A DNA stretch of 64,000 nt from Vibrio sp. 10N.286.49.B1. Lineage in GTDB: Bacteria; Pseudomonadota; Gammaproteobacteria; Enterobacterales; Vibrionaceae. Within the stretch, counting starts at the first letter, position 1. Each line of letters begins with the position of its first letter. A program made the translations under genes and the position numbers. The notes under the pieces are model-generated. The model was given only the letters and a program-made list of their open reading frames with translations. It had not been told where the DNA came from and ran no database searches. Where the stretch lies: NCBI RefSeq assembly GCF_002873335.1, contig NZ_MCUW01000012.1, positions 394,275-458,274 of the forward strand, read 5' to 3'. Below are positions 34,644-45,015 of this stretch, in pieces.

Positions 34644-35858
34644 ATGAGTATTTTTCGATTTCCTATTTTAGTTTGGCTTGGGATTGGCATTTTAATTACT
34701 AGCCTAGGTATCCGTCAGTCATTTGGTATTTTTATGATGCCCATTTCTGACCACTTCCAAACTGGACGTGAATTCTTTAGCTTTGCTATTGCGTTGCAAA
34801 ACCTAATGTTTGGTGTGTTTCAGCCCTTTGTTGGCATGGCTGCCGATAAGTGGGGTTCGAAGCGCATTATCTTAATGGGGGCTGTCGCGTACGCTGCCGG
34901 CTTGTATCTGACGTCCGTTGCCACCATTCCTTCGCAACTCTACTTTTCGTTAGGCGCGTTAGTCGGACTTGGGTTAAGCGCCACCAGCTACGTTATTGTA
35001 CTTGGTGCAGTAGCGAAGGTCGTACCTGCACAGCATGCTGCCAAAGCCTTCGGGCTCACAACAGCAGCCGGTTCATTTGGTATGTTTGCCATGATCCCCG
35101 GTGCACAAATGATGCTAGAAACCATCGGCTGGCAAGGTGCTCTACAAGTTTTTGCTATGCTTTGCGCTCTAATGATCGCGTTTGCTTTGTTTATGAAATC
35201 CAATAAAGCGAACCATGTTGTCTCGGCAAATCAAGCTGAAGAGCCAGAGCAAACACTCAAGCAAGCATTAAGCGAAGCGTTTGCCAACAAGAGCTATTGG
35301 TTAATTCATGCTGGCTTTTTTGTGTGCGGCTTCCACGTGATGTTTATTGCCACGCATCTTCCAAGCTATCTGGCTGATAAAAATTTACCCGCGAGTAGCG
35401 CAGCGTTAGCGCTCGCTTACGTCGGCATTTTTAATATCTTCGGTTCTTATTTTTGGGGTGTGATGGGGGATCGTTTCAGTAAGCGACATGTCATGTCAGC
35501 ACTGTATTTGGTTCGCACTGTCGTTATTGCATGCTTTGTAACACTACCCGTGACTGAAAGTACCGCGGCTATTTTTGGTGGGGCCATTGGTTTTTGTTGG
35601 TTAGGAACCGTGCCACTCACATCCGGTCTTGTTCGTCAGATCTTTGGCGCACGTTACCTCTCTACTTTATATGGGCTTGTATTTTTCACTCATCAAGTTG
35701 GCAGCTTTCTCGGCGCATGGGCCGGAGGGCGTATCTACGACTATTACGGATCGTATGAACCCATTTGGTGGTCGACTGTGGTTCTTGCTTTCGCAGCTGC
35801 GTTGATTCACTTACCCATCAATGACAAACCCTTGCGTGGCATTCTTGCTACCAATTAA
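34644..35858 (+). CDS. MFS transporter next to the metal-linked ABC operon
   Basis: A 404-residue major facilitator of the OFA/MCT-like group, with LGIRQSFGIFMMPISDHF in helix 1 and GMAADKWGSKRIILMGA in the loop 2-3 motif. Its substrate is unknown. It follows the His-rich gene by 12 bases, so it is probably in the same transcript. Opine-metallophore systems (staphylopine, CntE) pair an MFS exporter with a similar ABC importer, but biosynthesis genes are not visible here. Confidence 0.83.
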   Translation: MSIFRFPILVWLGIGILITSLGIRQSFGIFMMPISDHFQTGREFFSFAIALQNLMFGVFQPFVGMAADKWGSKRIILMGAVAYAAGLYLTSVATIPSQLYFSLGALVGLGLSATSYVIVLGAVAKVVPAQHAAKAFGLTTAAGSFGMFAMIPGAQMMLETIGWQGALQVFAMLCALMIAFALFMKSNKANHVVSANQAEEPEQTLKQALSEAFANKSYWLIHAGFFVCGFHVMFIATHLPSYLADKNLPASSAALALAYVGIFNIFGSYFWGVMGDRFSKRHVMSALYLVRTVVIACFVTLPVTESTAAIFGGAIGFCWLGTVPLTSGLVRQIFGARYLSTLYGLVFFTHQVGSFLGAWAGGRIYDYYGSYEPIWWSTVVLAFAAALIHLPINDKPLRGILATN

Positions 35859-35889
35859 AAGTAATACGTTTTATTAAACAAAACGATGT

Positions 35890-35929
35890 AAAAATATAAG
35901 GGTGGTTGCGTTTGCTCCACCCTTATATT
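35890..35929. terminator. Bidirectional terminator between MFS gene and sugar ABC operon
   Basis: A perfect 13-bp stem (AATATAAGGGTGG with CCACCCTTATATT) and an 11-base loop. The T-run is on the minus-strand side, so it best serves the sugar permease operon. Confidence 0.75.
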
Positions 35930-35985
35930 AATTTACGAACCTTGCGTTCATTTACTCGCTTTGTTGTGATTTACTTATCTCATTA

Positions 35986-36819
35986 TTAACCCTTTACTGC
36001 CCCAGATGTTAGTCCATCAATCAAGCGTCTAGAAGCCATTATAAATAGAATAAGTAAAGGTAAAACGGCAATAGCAGCACCGATAGATACGGCGCCCCAC
36101 GGCACTTGTCCAGTACCTTGTAGTGCTCTTAGAGCCAACGGTACGGTGAACATTTTCATGTCATTCATGACCACAAGTGGCCCCATGAAATTGTTCCAGG
36201 TCCCGATAAAGGTAATCAACCCAAGAGTGCCAAATGCAGGCAGAATCAACGGAACTATCACTCGATAATAGATCTTAAACTCTCCACAACCATCCATACG
36301 TGCCGCTTCTACTAACTCCTTAGGAATAGAGCTAGCAATAAACTGTCGCATCATGAAGATCCCCATTGCACCGCACGCGGCAGGTACAATTAATGCTTTC
36401 GGATCGTTCATCCAGCCTATCGTTGACATGATCATCGCCGTTGGAATCATCCCTAAGAACGGTGGCAGCAGCATTGTCGCCATGATGCCAATAAACATGA
36501 CATTCTTAAACCTAAATTCAAACATAGCGAAGGCATAACCTGCCAGAGAACAAAACAGCAAGTTTAGAGCGGTCACAATAACAGCAATATAAAGACTAAG
36601 ACCAATGTTGTGCCAAAAGTAAGGTAGAAATTCGATCAGCGTTTTAAAGTTTTCTAGCAAATAATCGCCAAACCATATTGGCGGCGGAACAGAGAGTATC
36701 CCAGAGTTCGAATGTGAAGAAAAAACAAACATGAAATAAAACGGAGCCAGCATAATGACCGCACCGAGTGCGACGATGACATAAGCGACTAGCTGATCCT
36801 TTGATATTTTTTTCGTCAT
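35986..36819 (-). CDS. Sugar ABC importer permease, MalG-type
   Basis: A 277-residue permease with six membrane helices and the EAA motif in EAARMDGCGEFKIYYRVIVPLILPAFGTLGLITF (about residues 165-200), as in the MalG subfamily. It is the last gene of an operon of two ATPases, a binding protein and two permeases, and its start overlaps the stop of the MalF-type permease (ATGA). The location near xylB and glycosidases suggests xylose-containing oligosaccharides. Confidence 0.88.
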   Translation of the reverse strand: MTKKISKDQLVAYVIVALGAVIMLAPFYFMFVFSSHSNSGILSVPPPIWFGDYLLENFKTLIEFLPYFWHNIGLSLYIAVIVTALNLLFCSLAGYAFAMFEFRFKNVMFIGIMATMLLPPFLGMIPTAMIMSTIGWMNDPKALIVPAACGAMGIFMMRQFIASSIPKELVEAARMDGCGEFKIYYRVIVPLILPAFGTLGLITFIGTWNNFMGPLVVMNDMKMFTVPLALRALQGTGQVPWGAVSIGAAIAVLPLLILFIMASRRLIDGLTSGAVKG

Positions 36820-37802
36820 TGGTTATTCCCACCCAGTAGCTTGTTGTTGACCCACGTTAATCCAGCGATCATCATAAATAAAATCCAAGAGATAGCGGAT
36901 GCCGTTCCAAAATCACTTTCCACAAATGCGGTGATATACATATGCATCGCAGCTGTTTTACCCGCTTGATCAATACCGCCCGTACCGCCGGTGATAATAA
37001 AAGGTTCTTCAAACAACTGAAGGTTACCAATAATCGTCAAGGTCACCGCGAAGAAGGCCATTGGCTTGAGTAGCGGTAAAGTAATATTCCAGAACTGTTG
37101 GTATCGACTTGCGCCATCAATCGTTGCTGCTTCATAGATATCTTTTGGAATCGTCTGCAATGCAGATAGATAAAGCACCGTATTCCAACCAACAAATCGC
37201 CAGAATACAACAAACGAAATCATGTCTTTCGTGTATGCAGGTCGACTCCAGTCAATATTTTCTGTTGGGAAAATCCAAGATAAGATCTTCACATCACCAA
37301 TAGAGATATTGCCTAAAGTAGTAAGCATCTGATTTACCATGCCAAAATCACGCGAAAACAAGGTTGTGAACACCAATGAAATAGCAACGGTTGACGTGAT
37401 GTAAGGCACGAAATAGACACCAATCATCGTATTTCTCATACGGCTGAAACTGGTATGTATAAAGTAAGCCAGTGGCAGTGCTATCGCATGTTGTGGTATA
37501 CCCGATTTAAGCGCAATAACAACCGTGTTATAAATGGATTTTTGGAACCATTCATCTTCTAACGCAAACACATAATTCTCGATTCCAACCCATTCCATCG
37601 CCGCTAAGCCCGCTGCTGGCTCCCAATAATGGAACGACAAATACAATGAAAACAGTAACGGGAATAACCCAAACACACCAAAAACAATAAAAAATGGGCT
37701 AACAAAAAGATAGGGCGCTATCTTGTTACCCTTACGAAGCCAGAAATTACCATTACTGGTAGTGACTGGTTTTGACTCAATAATTGAACTCATGTAACTC
37801 AT
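36816..37802 (-). CDS. Sugar ABC importer permease, MalF-type
   Basis: A 328-residue permease with an N-terminal cytoplasmic extension and about six helices. The EAA loop EAATIDGASRYQQFWNITLPLLKP (about 240-263) is the contact to the ATPase. An ATG three codons downstream (37793) has a better spaced GGGATGAG before it, so the start may be there. Cognate to the MalG-type subunit, with which its end overlaps. Confidence 0.87.
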   Translation of the reverse strand: MSYMSSIIESKPVTTSNGNFWLRKGNKIAPYLFVSPFFIVFGVFGLFPLLFSLYLSFHYWEPAAGLAAMEWVGIENYVFALEDEWFQKSIYNTVVIALKSGIPQHAIALPLAYFIHTSFSRMRNTMIGVYFVPYITSTVAISLVFTTLFSRDFGMVNQMLTTLGNISIGDVKILSWIFPTENIDWSRPAYTKDMISFVVFWRFVGWNTVLYLSALQTIPKDIYEAATIDGASRYQQFWNITLPLLKPMAFFAVTLTIIGNLQLFEEPFIITGGTGGIDQAGKTAAMHMYITAFVESDFGTASAISWILFMMIAGLTWVNNKLLGGNNQ

Positions 37803-37851
37803 CCCAACTCTATGATGGACCAGGGCTTATCTTCCCCGGTCCATGGCTAAC

Positions 37852-39105
37852 TTAACGACGACGAGCACGACGTTGTATTTGCTTCTCTGCGGCGGCAAGA
37901 ACTTCGTCAATATCAGCATCATGTTCAAGAACTTTCTCTAATGCATCATCGACAACCTGACGAGCAACGGGATCGTAGCGATCGACACCAACTGCTGGGA
38001 TTCGCTCCGCTGTTTCTCGCCATACATGACGAGCTTGCTGGTCTCCCAAGAAAGCCAACTTTTCATCAAAGAATGCGTCTTGGTGAGTAGTCACAAGCGC
38101 TGGGAATGCATTAATTTCCTTAAAACCAATGAGCTGAGCTTCTGGCGAGGTCGCCATGAATTCGATAAAGCGCCAAGCCTCAGTTTTGTGTTTTGCTTTC
38201 TTGGGTATGCTATAAAACGACCCCCCCCAACTCGCTAATGCGTGATTTGGAAGTCCACCTGTACGCCACGCGCCTTTTGTTTCCGGTGCAATATAATCCT
38301 CTAAGTGCCCTCCTAACCAAGCTCCCATCATCTGAACTGCGATGTTTCCTCTACGGAGACTTTCGGTCCATTCGTTAGACCAAGCACTCAGCTCGGCATC
38401 AACCCCCGCCTCACGCGCTTTTTTTGCAAGGCGAAATGCCTCTTTAAAACGATCAGAATTCACCAAAACCTTATGATCTTGGTCAAAATAAATACCTTCG
38501 TTGGGCTTGAGGTTCGAACGGATGTAAATATCCTTAATATCAACTGCATTTGATAACAAGTAACTGCCCGTCTCTTTCTTAATCTTCACCCCTGCGTCAA
38601 TAAACGAGTCCCAACTGGTAAGCAAATCAGTGCCTGTAACCCCCGCTTTATCGAGTATGTCTTGTCGATAGAAAGTCGCACCTGGACCAATGTCAGTCGG
38701 AATGCCAGATAATACGCCTTTAGAGTTGGTTCCCTGCGCCACCGAATATGGCACCAAATTTTGTGAAAATGCTCCAGCGTTATAGTCAGGTGCATTCAGG
38801 TCTTCTAAACCCCCGGACTCCACAAATCGACCGACATAGGCATTCTCTATACCCATGACATCAGGCAAGTTTGCGCCAGTTGCAAGCGCTGTCGTCATCA
38901 GGTTGTGGTGATCGCCGTACGCCAATACGACGAGCTTCACTTTGATATCCGGATTTTCCTTTTCAAAAAGCGGGATTGCCGCTTCCGCAACCTGATTAAA
39001 GTTTGGGAAAGACGCGACGGTAATTTCTACAGGTTCAGCCAGCACACTTGTAGAGAGTATCGCGCCAATCGAAAGTGATATTGCCCTTTTACTTAGCTTA
39101 TTCAT
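37852..39105 (-). CDS. Sugar-binding protein of ABC importer
   Basis: A 417-residue family 1 extracellular sugar-binding protein with a signal peptide (AISLSIGAILSTSVLA, cleaved before EPVE). The FEKENPDIKVKLVV strand and MGAWLGGHLEDY region are family landmarks. The ATG at 39105 follows AAGGA; the frame runs on to 39174 without a ribosome site. The last residues are strongly basic (RRARRR), which is odd for a periplasmic binding protein. A run of eight C (38221-38228) lies inside the gene. Confidence 0.87.
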   Translation of the reverse strand: MNKLSKRAISLSIGAILSTSVLAEPVEITVASFPNFNQVAEAAIPLFEKENPDIKVKLVVLAYGDHHNLMTTALATGANLPDVMGIENAYVGRFVESGGLEDLNAPDYNAGAFSQNLVPYSVAQGTNSKGVLSGIPTDIGPGATFYRQDILDKAGVTGTDLLTSWDSFIDAGVKIKKETGSYLLSNAVDIKDIYIRSNLKPNEGIYFDQDHKVLVNSDRFKEAFRLAKKAREAGVDAELSAWSNEWTESLRRGNIAVQMMGAWLGGHLEDYIAPETKGAWRTGGLPNHALASWGGSFYSIPKKAKHKTEAWRFIEFMATSPEAQLIGFKEINAFPALVTTHQDAFFDEKLAFLGDQQARHVWRETAERIPAVGVDRYDPVARQVVDDALEKVLEHDADIDEVLAAAEKQIQRRARRR

Positions 39106-39118
39106 CTGGGGGGTCCTT

Positions 39119-40159
39119 TTACTGTAGGGTAGTATTCTCGTTGTTATCGAAGTAGTGCACTTTTCGTCTATCAAAATAAAGCGTCATATCTCCACTCAAC
39201 TCTTCTTCGATGTACTTGGTTTCTGCGATGAAGTTTTTCTCTCCAAAGGTGCAGTCCAATTGAATCACCGAGCCAAGAACCTCAGCGCCATGAACGTGTA
39301 CCAACATTTCACTTCTATAACGTTCATCAATCCCAAACGGGGAAATATTGAAATCTTGCGCACGGATGCCCACACTCTGAATCTCTGAAGAGAGCCCCGA
39401 AATACAACTTGTGATGCTGCTGTTATTAACGTCAAAGACGTTGATTTCAGGGCTACCAATAAAGCGAGCGACGAACTGAGTCTTAGGGTTGTCAAAGATC
39501 TCTTTCGGTGTCCCTATTTGTTCTATTTTTCCGTTATTAAGAATGACCACGCGATCAGCTAATGTCATAGCTTCAACCTGATCATGGGTGACGTAAATTA
39601 TGGTCGTCTTAACCTTATCGTGAAGGGCTCTGATTTCTTTGCGCATTTGCCCACGTAGCTTGGCATCCAAATTTGACAGGGGTTCATCAAATAAGAATAC
39701 TTCCGGCGTGCGTACCATCGCACGTCCCATCGCAACACGCTGTCGCTGACCACCAGACAACTCTTTAGGTTTTCGGTCTAGTAAAGGGGTTAGCTCCAAT
39801 ACCTCAGCGACATCTTGTATCATCTTGGCGCGACTCTGTTTGGGCACTTTCATATTTTCCAAACTAAAGCCAATGTTCTCCGCCACTGTCATGTGCGGGT
39901 ATAAGGCATAGCTCTGAAATACCATCGCTATATTTCTTTCAATGGGATGAAGCTCATTAACCAAAAGGTCTTCGATAAAGACCTCTCCGTCGGAGATATC
40001 TTCAAGCCCAGCAAGCATTCTCAAGATGGTTGACTTCCCGCAACCAGAAGGTCCTAATAAAACGAGGAATTCACCATGATTAATTTGCAAATCAATATTC
40101 TTTACAATTTGTGTTTCGCCGTAATTTTTCACTAAGTTTCTAAATGTTACCGATGCCAT
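39119..40159 (-). CDS. Sugar ABC ATPase, UgpC/MalK-type (copy 2)
   Basis: A 346-residue MalK-type ATPase with [24 protein letters not shown] and [15 protein letters not shown], plus a C-terminal TOBE-like domain (about 250-346). It is the second of two such ATPases in the same operon. Two different ATPases for one permease pair is unusual; one may form a mixed dimer or serve another importer. Confidence 0.9.
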   Translation of the reverse strand: MASVTFRNLVKNYGETQIVKNIDLQINHGEFLVLLGPSGCGKSTILRMLAGLEDISDGEVFIEDLLVNELHPIERNIAMVFQSYALYPHMTVAENIGFSLENMKVPKQSRAKMIQDVAEVLELTPLLDRKPKELSGGQRQRVAMGRAMVRTPEVFLFDEPLSNLDAKLRGQMRKEIRALHDKVKTTIIYVTHDQVEAMTLADRVVILNNGKIEQIGTPKEIFDNPKTQFVARFIGSPEINVFDVNNSSITSCISGLSSEIQSVGIRAQDFNISPFGIDERYRSEMLVHVHGAEVLGSVIQLDCTFGEKNFIAETKYIEEELSGDMTLYFDRRKVHYFDNNENTTLQ

Positions 40160-40314
40160 TTATGTCACCCAATTAGTATTTAAAATAACAACCACTGCAT
40201 TAAAATTTGACACATGCCACAATAAGTCATCATTTAGCTGTTGATATTATAATCATCTTTAAATGAAGCTTAACCCTTCATCGAATAGACTAACCATTAC
40301 CAATAAAACAATGA

Positions 40315-41391
40315 CTACATTATTCTCATTCCTTTATCATTAAATAAATGTACTCTTGTGTTTTCAATGTACATTCCAATTTTATGACCAATGGTTAATT
40401 CAACATCGGCTTCTAGCTCAATAGTGACGGGCTGGCCGTGAAGCTCACCATAAACCAATTGAGTCGTTCCAAGTAGCTCGCTTGATTCAACATTAATATC
40501 AATAAATATCGATGAACTTGTTTTGTTCAGGCTGATATCGCTAGGCCTCACGCCTAATGTTGCCGTTGAAGATATCTCATCTAAATCAAGTTGAAGAATA
40601 TCAATCACCTGGTTATTCAATAACACCTCGACTCCAGCCGATATCTTATTCAACTGTACGGGGATCATATTCATGGTTGGGCTGCCAATAAAACCAGCAA
40701 CGAACTCATTAACAGGTTGATGGTAGATCTCTTTCGGTGAACCGACTTGCTCAATCAAACCGTCACGTAATATCACGACCTTGTCCGCCAACGTCATCGC
40801 TTCAACCTGATCATGAGTGACATAGACGGTGGTCTTTTTATGTTTTTTATGCAGCTGTTTAATTTCTGTCCGCATAATATTGCGTAGTTTGGCATCAAGG
40901 TTAGACAAGGGTTCATCAAATAGGAAAACCTCTGGTGTTCTTACCATCGCTCGTCCCATGGCGACACGCTGACGCTGCCCACCAGAGAGCGCACGAGGTT
41001 TTCTATCAAGAAAAGGCGTCAACTGAAGCATATCCGCGACCGCCCTAACTTGTTTATTGATATCAGCTTTGCTTTGACCTTCCATCTTCAAAGAGAAACC
41101 GATATTGTCAAAAACCGTCATATGTGGATAGAGGGCATAGCTTTGGAAAACCATGGCAATATTGCGCTCTTTTGGATTCAAGTCATTAACCACAGAGTCA
41201 TTAATTAGAATTTGACCCCCTGATATATCCTCTAATCCAGACAGCATACGAAGCGTGGTAGACTTACCACAACCAGAAGGGCCGAGAAATACAACAAACT
41301 CACCATCTTCTATGCTCAAGTTAAAGTCTTTAACGATATGTGCGTTGCCCGAGTATATCTTATCTACGTTTTTAAATTGAATCGTCGCCAT
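40315..41391 (-). CDS. Sugar ABC ATPase, UgpC/MalK-type (copy 1)
   Basis: A 358-residue MalK-type ATPase with [24 protein letters not shown] and [15 protein letters not shown], and a C-terminal regulatory domain. First gene of the sugar ABC operon; about 155 bases separate it from the second ATPase. The two are similar in the ATPase core and differ in the C-terminal domain. A CRP-like site lies about 165 bases upstream. Confidence 0.9.
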   Translation of the reverse strand: MATIQFKNVDKIYSGNAHIVKDFNLSIEDGEFVVFLGPSGCGKSTTLRMLSGLEDISGGQILINDSVVNDLNPKERNIAMVFQSYALYPHMTVFDNIGFSLKMEGQSKADINKQVRAVADMLQLTPFLDRKPRALSGGQRQRVAMGRAMVRTPEVFLFDEPLSNLDAKLRNIMRTEIKQLHKKHKKTTVYVTHDQVEAMTLADKVVILRDGLIEQVGSPKEIYHQPVNEFVAGFIGSPTMNMIPVQLNKISAGVEVLLNNQVIDILQLDLDEISSTATLGVRPSDISLNKTSSSIFIDINVESSELLGTTQLVYGELHGQPVTIELEADVELTIGHKIGMYIENTRVHLFNDKGMRIM

Positions 41392-41881
41392 GGTCTACCC
41401 TAATGTGTAAATCAAACCTGCTCATATTTAGCTCTATATTTGATTCAGAAGCGAAAGAAGACAATTATGTTTTTTATTTATATGATTAACGTATTTTACG
41501 AGTGAGAAACTGATCACGAATGATAAACGACCATAATATCAGCTAAAGTTTTTATTGTGACAACGAACACAGTAATAAAATATGATAAAGGCTTAATTAT
41601 ATTTCGCAATACTAATAGCAAAATTACATCTATATAGTTAGCAATGGGTAATAACGTTCACACTCATCAACAAACAGTAAATATCAATCCGTCATTTACA
41701 ATTAAATACAATATCAGAATTAATTAAAATTATATTAATCAACATATACCTCTATCATAGGGCAATATACCTCAAGCGAGTTAATTGCCGCACTATGATA
41801 TTAATTGACAATTAGTTCATATAGAGTAATTGACGCAGATCGTATTTTTTTAACTACGCTCTGCGTGGCCCCTAATAAGAA
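41392..41881. other. AT-rich promoter region of the sugar ABC operon
   Basis: 490 bases of AT-rich, non-coding sequence between xylB and the first ATPase. It contains a CRP-like site (listed). No gene or strong hairpin was seen. Confidence 0.6.
41556..41571. promoter_or_regulatory. CRP-like site upstream of the sugar ABC operon
   Basis: TGTGACAACGAACACA has a perfect left half (TGTGA), the right spacing and four of five right-half bases (ACACA for TCACA). Catabolite control fits the sugar genes. Confidence 0.45.
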
Positions 41882-43333
41882 CTAAAATAGACCTTTAAGG
41901 TTTGTATACAAAGATTGATACACCTGCCGCTTACGCTGGTATAAGCCCGCCATTTCAGGGTTTGGTTGGTGCCTTTGAACTAACTGTGGAACCGGACAAA
42001 TATCAGAAAGCGTTGCGCCTTCAAGGGTACCTAACACAGCCAAGCGAGCAGCACCTAGAGCGGGACCTACATCCCCCGCTTTCCTATAAACAAGAGGCAT
42101 ATCCACAATATCAGCAAGCATCTGACGCCAATATTCACTTCTTGCCCCACCACCTATAAGCGACACTTCTTCTGGAACATGATTGGTGACATGGAGAGCA
42201 TCAAAACCATCGGCAAAAGCAAAACCTACCCCTTCTAGTACCGCCTGAGCCAACTCGAGCCGAGTCGTTGTATGAGTCATGCCAAAAAAGACTCCCTTGG
42301 CGTTTGGATTGTTATGAGGCGTTCGCTCTCCTGATAAATAAGGTAGAAAAACAACTTCAGATTGCTTATCGGCGCTTTCTTGAACGTCATCTATCATCTG
42401 ACCGACACTGTCAAACTCAGTAAGATTTGCCACCCATTGCAAGCAAGAAGCGGCACTAAGTATCACCGACATGGTATGCCACCGGCTTGATAACGCGTGA
42501 CAAAAGCTGTGTAACGCGGAGTCCGGATTCGAGATAAAACCATCACTTACCGCAAAATAAACACCTGAGGTTCCAAGTGACAACATTGCTTGTCCAGGTT
42601 GTGTGATACCAACCCCTATCGCTCCCGCGGCGTTATCACCACCACCCGCAACGACGGGGATCGCTTTTAATCCCCACTGCTCAGCGATGAGATTTGAAAG
42701 TACACCTGTTATCTGGCTACCTTCATACAGCTTAGGCATTTGTTGCGTGGACAAGCCTGTCGCATTCAGCATGTCTGAGCTCCACTCTCGTGTCGCTACA
42801 TCTAGCCAGCCTGTGCCTGCAGAATCGGACATATCGGAGGCAAAGTCTCCCGTCATTTTGTAACGTAAATAGTCCTTGGGAAGCAGAATTTTATCAATCT
42901 TCGCAAAGATATCAGGTTCATTGTTTGCTACCCATTTAACTTTGGGAGCCGTGAACCCCGGCATCATTATATTGCCGGTAATTTCCCTTGAATTAGGCAC
43001 TAAGGCCTCAAGTTGTTCGCACTCAAACGCACAGCGGCCATCGTTCCATAGTATTGCCGGTCGTAGGACATCGCCACTCGAATTTAGTAAGGTAGCACCA
43101 TGCATTTGCCCCGATAAACCTATGGCTTTTACTGAACCAAAATCAACGAGTTTTCGCAAGCTTTGAATGGATTCACAAGTTGCATCCCACCACCATTGAG
43201 GGTCTTGCTCTGACCAAAGTGGTTGGGGTCGAGACAACTCAATTTCTACCGTGCTGGAAGCGATTATTTCACCATCGGCCGTCATCACAATGGACTTAAC
43301 GCCTGACGTTCCTAGGTCAATTCCGATATACAT
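41882..43333 (-). CDS. xylB: Xylulokinase
   Basis: A 483-residue FGGY-family kinase, close to E. coli XylB (484). N-terminal MYIGIDLGTSGVKSIVM, SGQMHGATLL, the conserved GWLDVATREWS region and GGGARSEYWRQMLADI support it. It phosphorylates D-xylulose to xylulose 5-phosphate. It is divergent from xylR; xylA is more than 5 kb away on the other strand rather than in the same operon. Confidence 0.93.
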   Translation of the reverse strand: MYIGIDLGTSGVKSIVMTADGEIIASSTVEIELSRPQPLWSEQDPQWWWDATCESIQSLRKLVDFGSVKAIGLSGQMHGATLLNSSGDVLRPAILWNDGRCAFECEQLEALVPNSREITGNIMMPGFTAPKVKWVANNEPDIFAKIDKILLPKDYLRYKMTGDFASDMSDSAGTGWLDVATREWSSDMLNATGLSTQQMPKLYEGSQITGVLSNLIAEQWGLKAIPVVAGGGDNAAGAIGVGITQPGQAMLSLGTSGVYFAVSDGFISNPDSALHSFCHALSSRWHTMSVILSAASCLQWVANLTEFDSVGQMIDDVQESADKQSEVVFLPYLSGERTPHNNPNAKGVFFGMTHTTTRLELAQAVLEGVGFAFADGFDALHVTNHVPEEVSLIGGGARSEYWRQMLADIVDMPLVYRKAGDVGPALGAARLAVLGTLEGATLSDICPVPQLVQRHQPNPEMAGLYQRKRQVYQSLYTNLKGLF

Positions 43334-43566
43334 ACCTACTCCTATTAATTGTCATATCTGGTTTGTACTCTATAAGAGAAAACACACTCTTATCGTTGAC
43401 AGTCCAGTCATTGGCTCAATATTAGCCCGATACATTTGTGGCACAATTATGTTTTTTAACAGTCAAGTTCATTGATTTCACGACTGAGTCAGTGATCACA
43501 CCGTTAGTAGGTACAGGCTGTTAGACTCACCGTGGATTCGGCAACCACTTAAAATAATTAGGGCTT

Positions 43567-44775
43567 ATGGACAAAAAATTTCGAATAACACTGCTGTTTA
43601 ACGCAAACAAAGTCTACGACCGTGAAGTAATAGAAGGGATTGGCGAATACCTGCAAGCCTCTCAATGTGATTGGGATATCTTTCTTGAAGAAGGGTTCAC
43701 CACCCATCTTGACAACTTTCATAACTGGCAAGGTGATGGTGTCATCGCAGACTTTGATGATCCGAAAATTGTCGAGCTGCTGAAAGATTCAGATATTCCT
43801 GTTGTCGGTGTTGGTGGTTCCTACGAGAGCGATGACGACTACCCCAACATCCCCTACGTAGCTACCGATAATCAAGCGCTAGTAGAAGTCGCCTTCCACC
43901 ACCTAAAAGAGAAAGGATTAGAAAATTTCGCATTTTATGGTAAACCGCTAGATGACAATACACGTTGGGCGCTAGAGCGAGAAAAAGCCTTCTCAAGTAT
44001 TACTCGCCGCGAGGGTTATCCATGCTCAATTTATCGTGGTAATGAAACCAACCCAAGCACTTGGCAATATGACATGAACCGCCTAGCGGACTGGTTACAA
44101 AGGCTTCCTACTCCAACGGGAATCATCGCTGTTACCGATTCACGCGCACGTCATCTGCTGCAAGTCTGTCAGCATTTAAACATCATGGTTCCCGACAAAG
44201 TCGCAGTGATTGGGATTGATAATGAAGAAATTGCCCGATACCTTACTCGTGTTTCTCTAAGTTCTGTTGGTCAAGGAACTAAACAGATGGGCTACCGTGC
44301 TGCGAAAATGCTCCACCGATTACTTGAAGCAAAAACCAAAGAGCAAGACTCTCAACCCACTGCAGTATTAAAGCATGCTCGAGTTATGGTGCCGCCTACA
44401 CAAGTATTCGAGCGCCAAAGTACCGACTTTCAAGCACTAAAGGACCCTTATGTCATCCAAGCCATGCACTTCATTCGCCATAATGCCTGCAAGGGTATTA
44501 AAGTAGACCAAGTACTCAGCTATGTGGGGATTTCTCGCTCTAATATGGAAGTTCGCTTTAAAGAAGAACGCGGCCACTCCATCCATCAAGAAATTCATAA
44601 CTCAAAACTAAAGCGAGCCTCTAATCTTCTTGCCACCACATCCTTACCTATTGTCGAAATCGCGGAATTATGTGGTTACCCTTCTCTACAATATATGTAT
44701 ACGGTTTTTAAAAAGAACCTCGCACAAACACCAAAGGAATACAGAGAAGAAGCCGGGGCTTTAGTCTGTCAGTAA
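43567..44775 (+). CDS. xylR: Xylose operon regulator, AraC/LacI-type
   Basis: A 402-residue regulator with a LacI-type ligand domain (about 5-275) and an AraC-type DNA-binding domain (about 300-400, with VGISRSNMEVRFKEERGHSIHQEIHNSKLKRASNLL). The N-terminus (RITLLFNANKVYDREVIEGIGEYLQAS) closely follows E. coli XylR, and GDGVIADFDDP and VGVGGSY are XylR landmarks. XylR activates xylose genes when it binds D-xylose. AGGG lies five bases before the ATG. It is divergent from xylB. Confidence 0.93.
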   Translation: MDKKFRITLLFNANKVYDREVIEGIGEYLQASQCDWDIFLEEGFTTHLDNFHNWQGDGVIADFDDPKIVELLKDSDIPVVGVGGSYESDDDYPNIPYVATDNQALVEVAFHHLKEKGLENFAFYGKPLDDNTRWALEREKAFSSITRREGYPCSIYRGNETNPSTWQYDMNRLADWLQRLPTPTGIIAVTDSRARHLLQVCQHLNIMVPDKVAVIGIDNEEIARYLTRVSLSSVGQGTKQMGYRAAKMLHRLLEAKTKEQDSQPTAVLKHARVMVPPTQVFERQSTDFQALKDPYVIQAMHFIRHNACKGIKVDQVLSYVGISRSNMEVRFKEERGHSIHQEIHNSKLKRASNLLATTSLPIVEIAELCGYPSLQYMYTVFKKNLAQTPKEYREEAGALVCQ

Positions 44776-44916
44776 GCTAAAATGGCAGTCAACAGCAAGT
44801 AGACTACACTCTGAAACCCTCCAACATAAGTAAAACGGACAAACATTATCGTTCCACTTTATTAAGCATCGATAATAAACGTGGTGCCACCTTTAAAGAA
44901 GGTTTATGTGACAATG

Positions 44917-44955
44917 AAACGCCCCTGCCAACGAGTAGTAAGCAGGGGCGTTTTT
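44917..44955. terminator. Terminator between xylR and the GH3 gene
   Basis: A strong stem (ACGCCCCTGC with GCAGGGGCGT) followed by a T-run on the plus strand; on the minus strand only three T follow. It ends xylR and possibly the convergent GH3 gene. Confidence 0.8.
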
Positions 44956-45015
44956 AGTACAACACTTCTTGCTCCAAAAATTTTTGCTCTAACGCTAACG
45001 ATAAAACGCTAAGCA

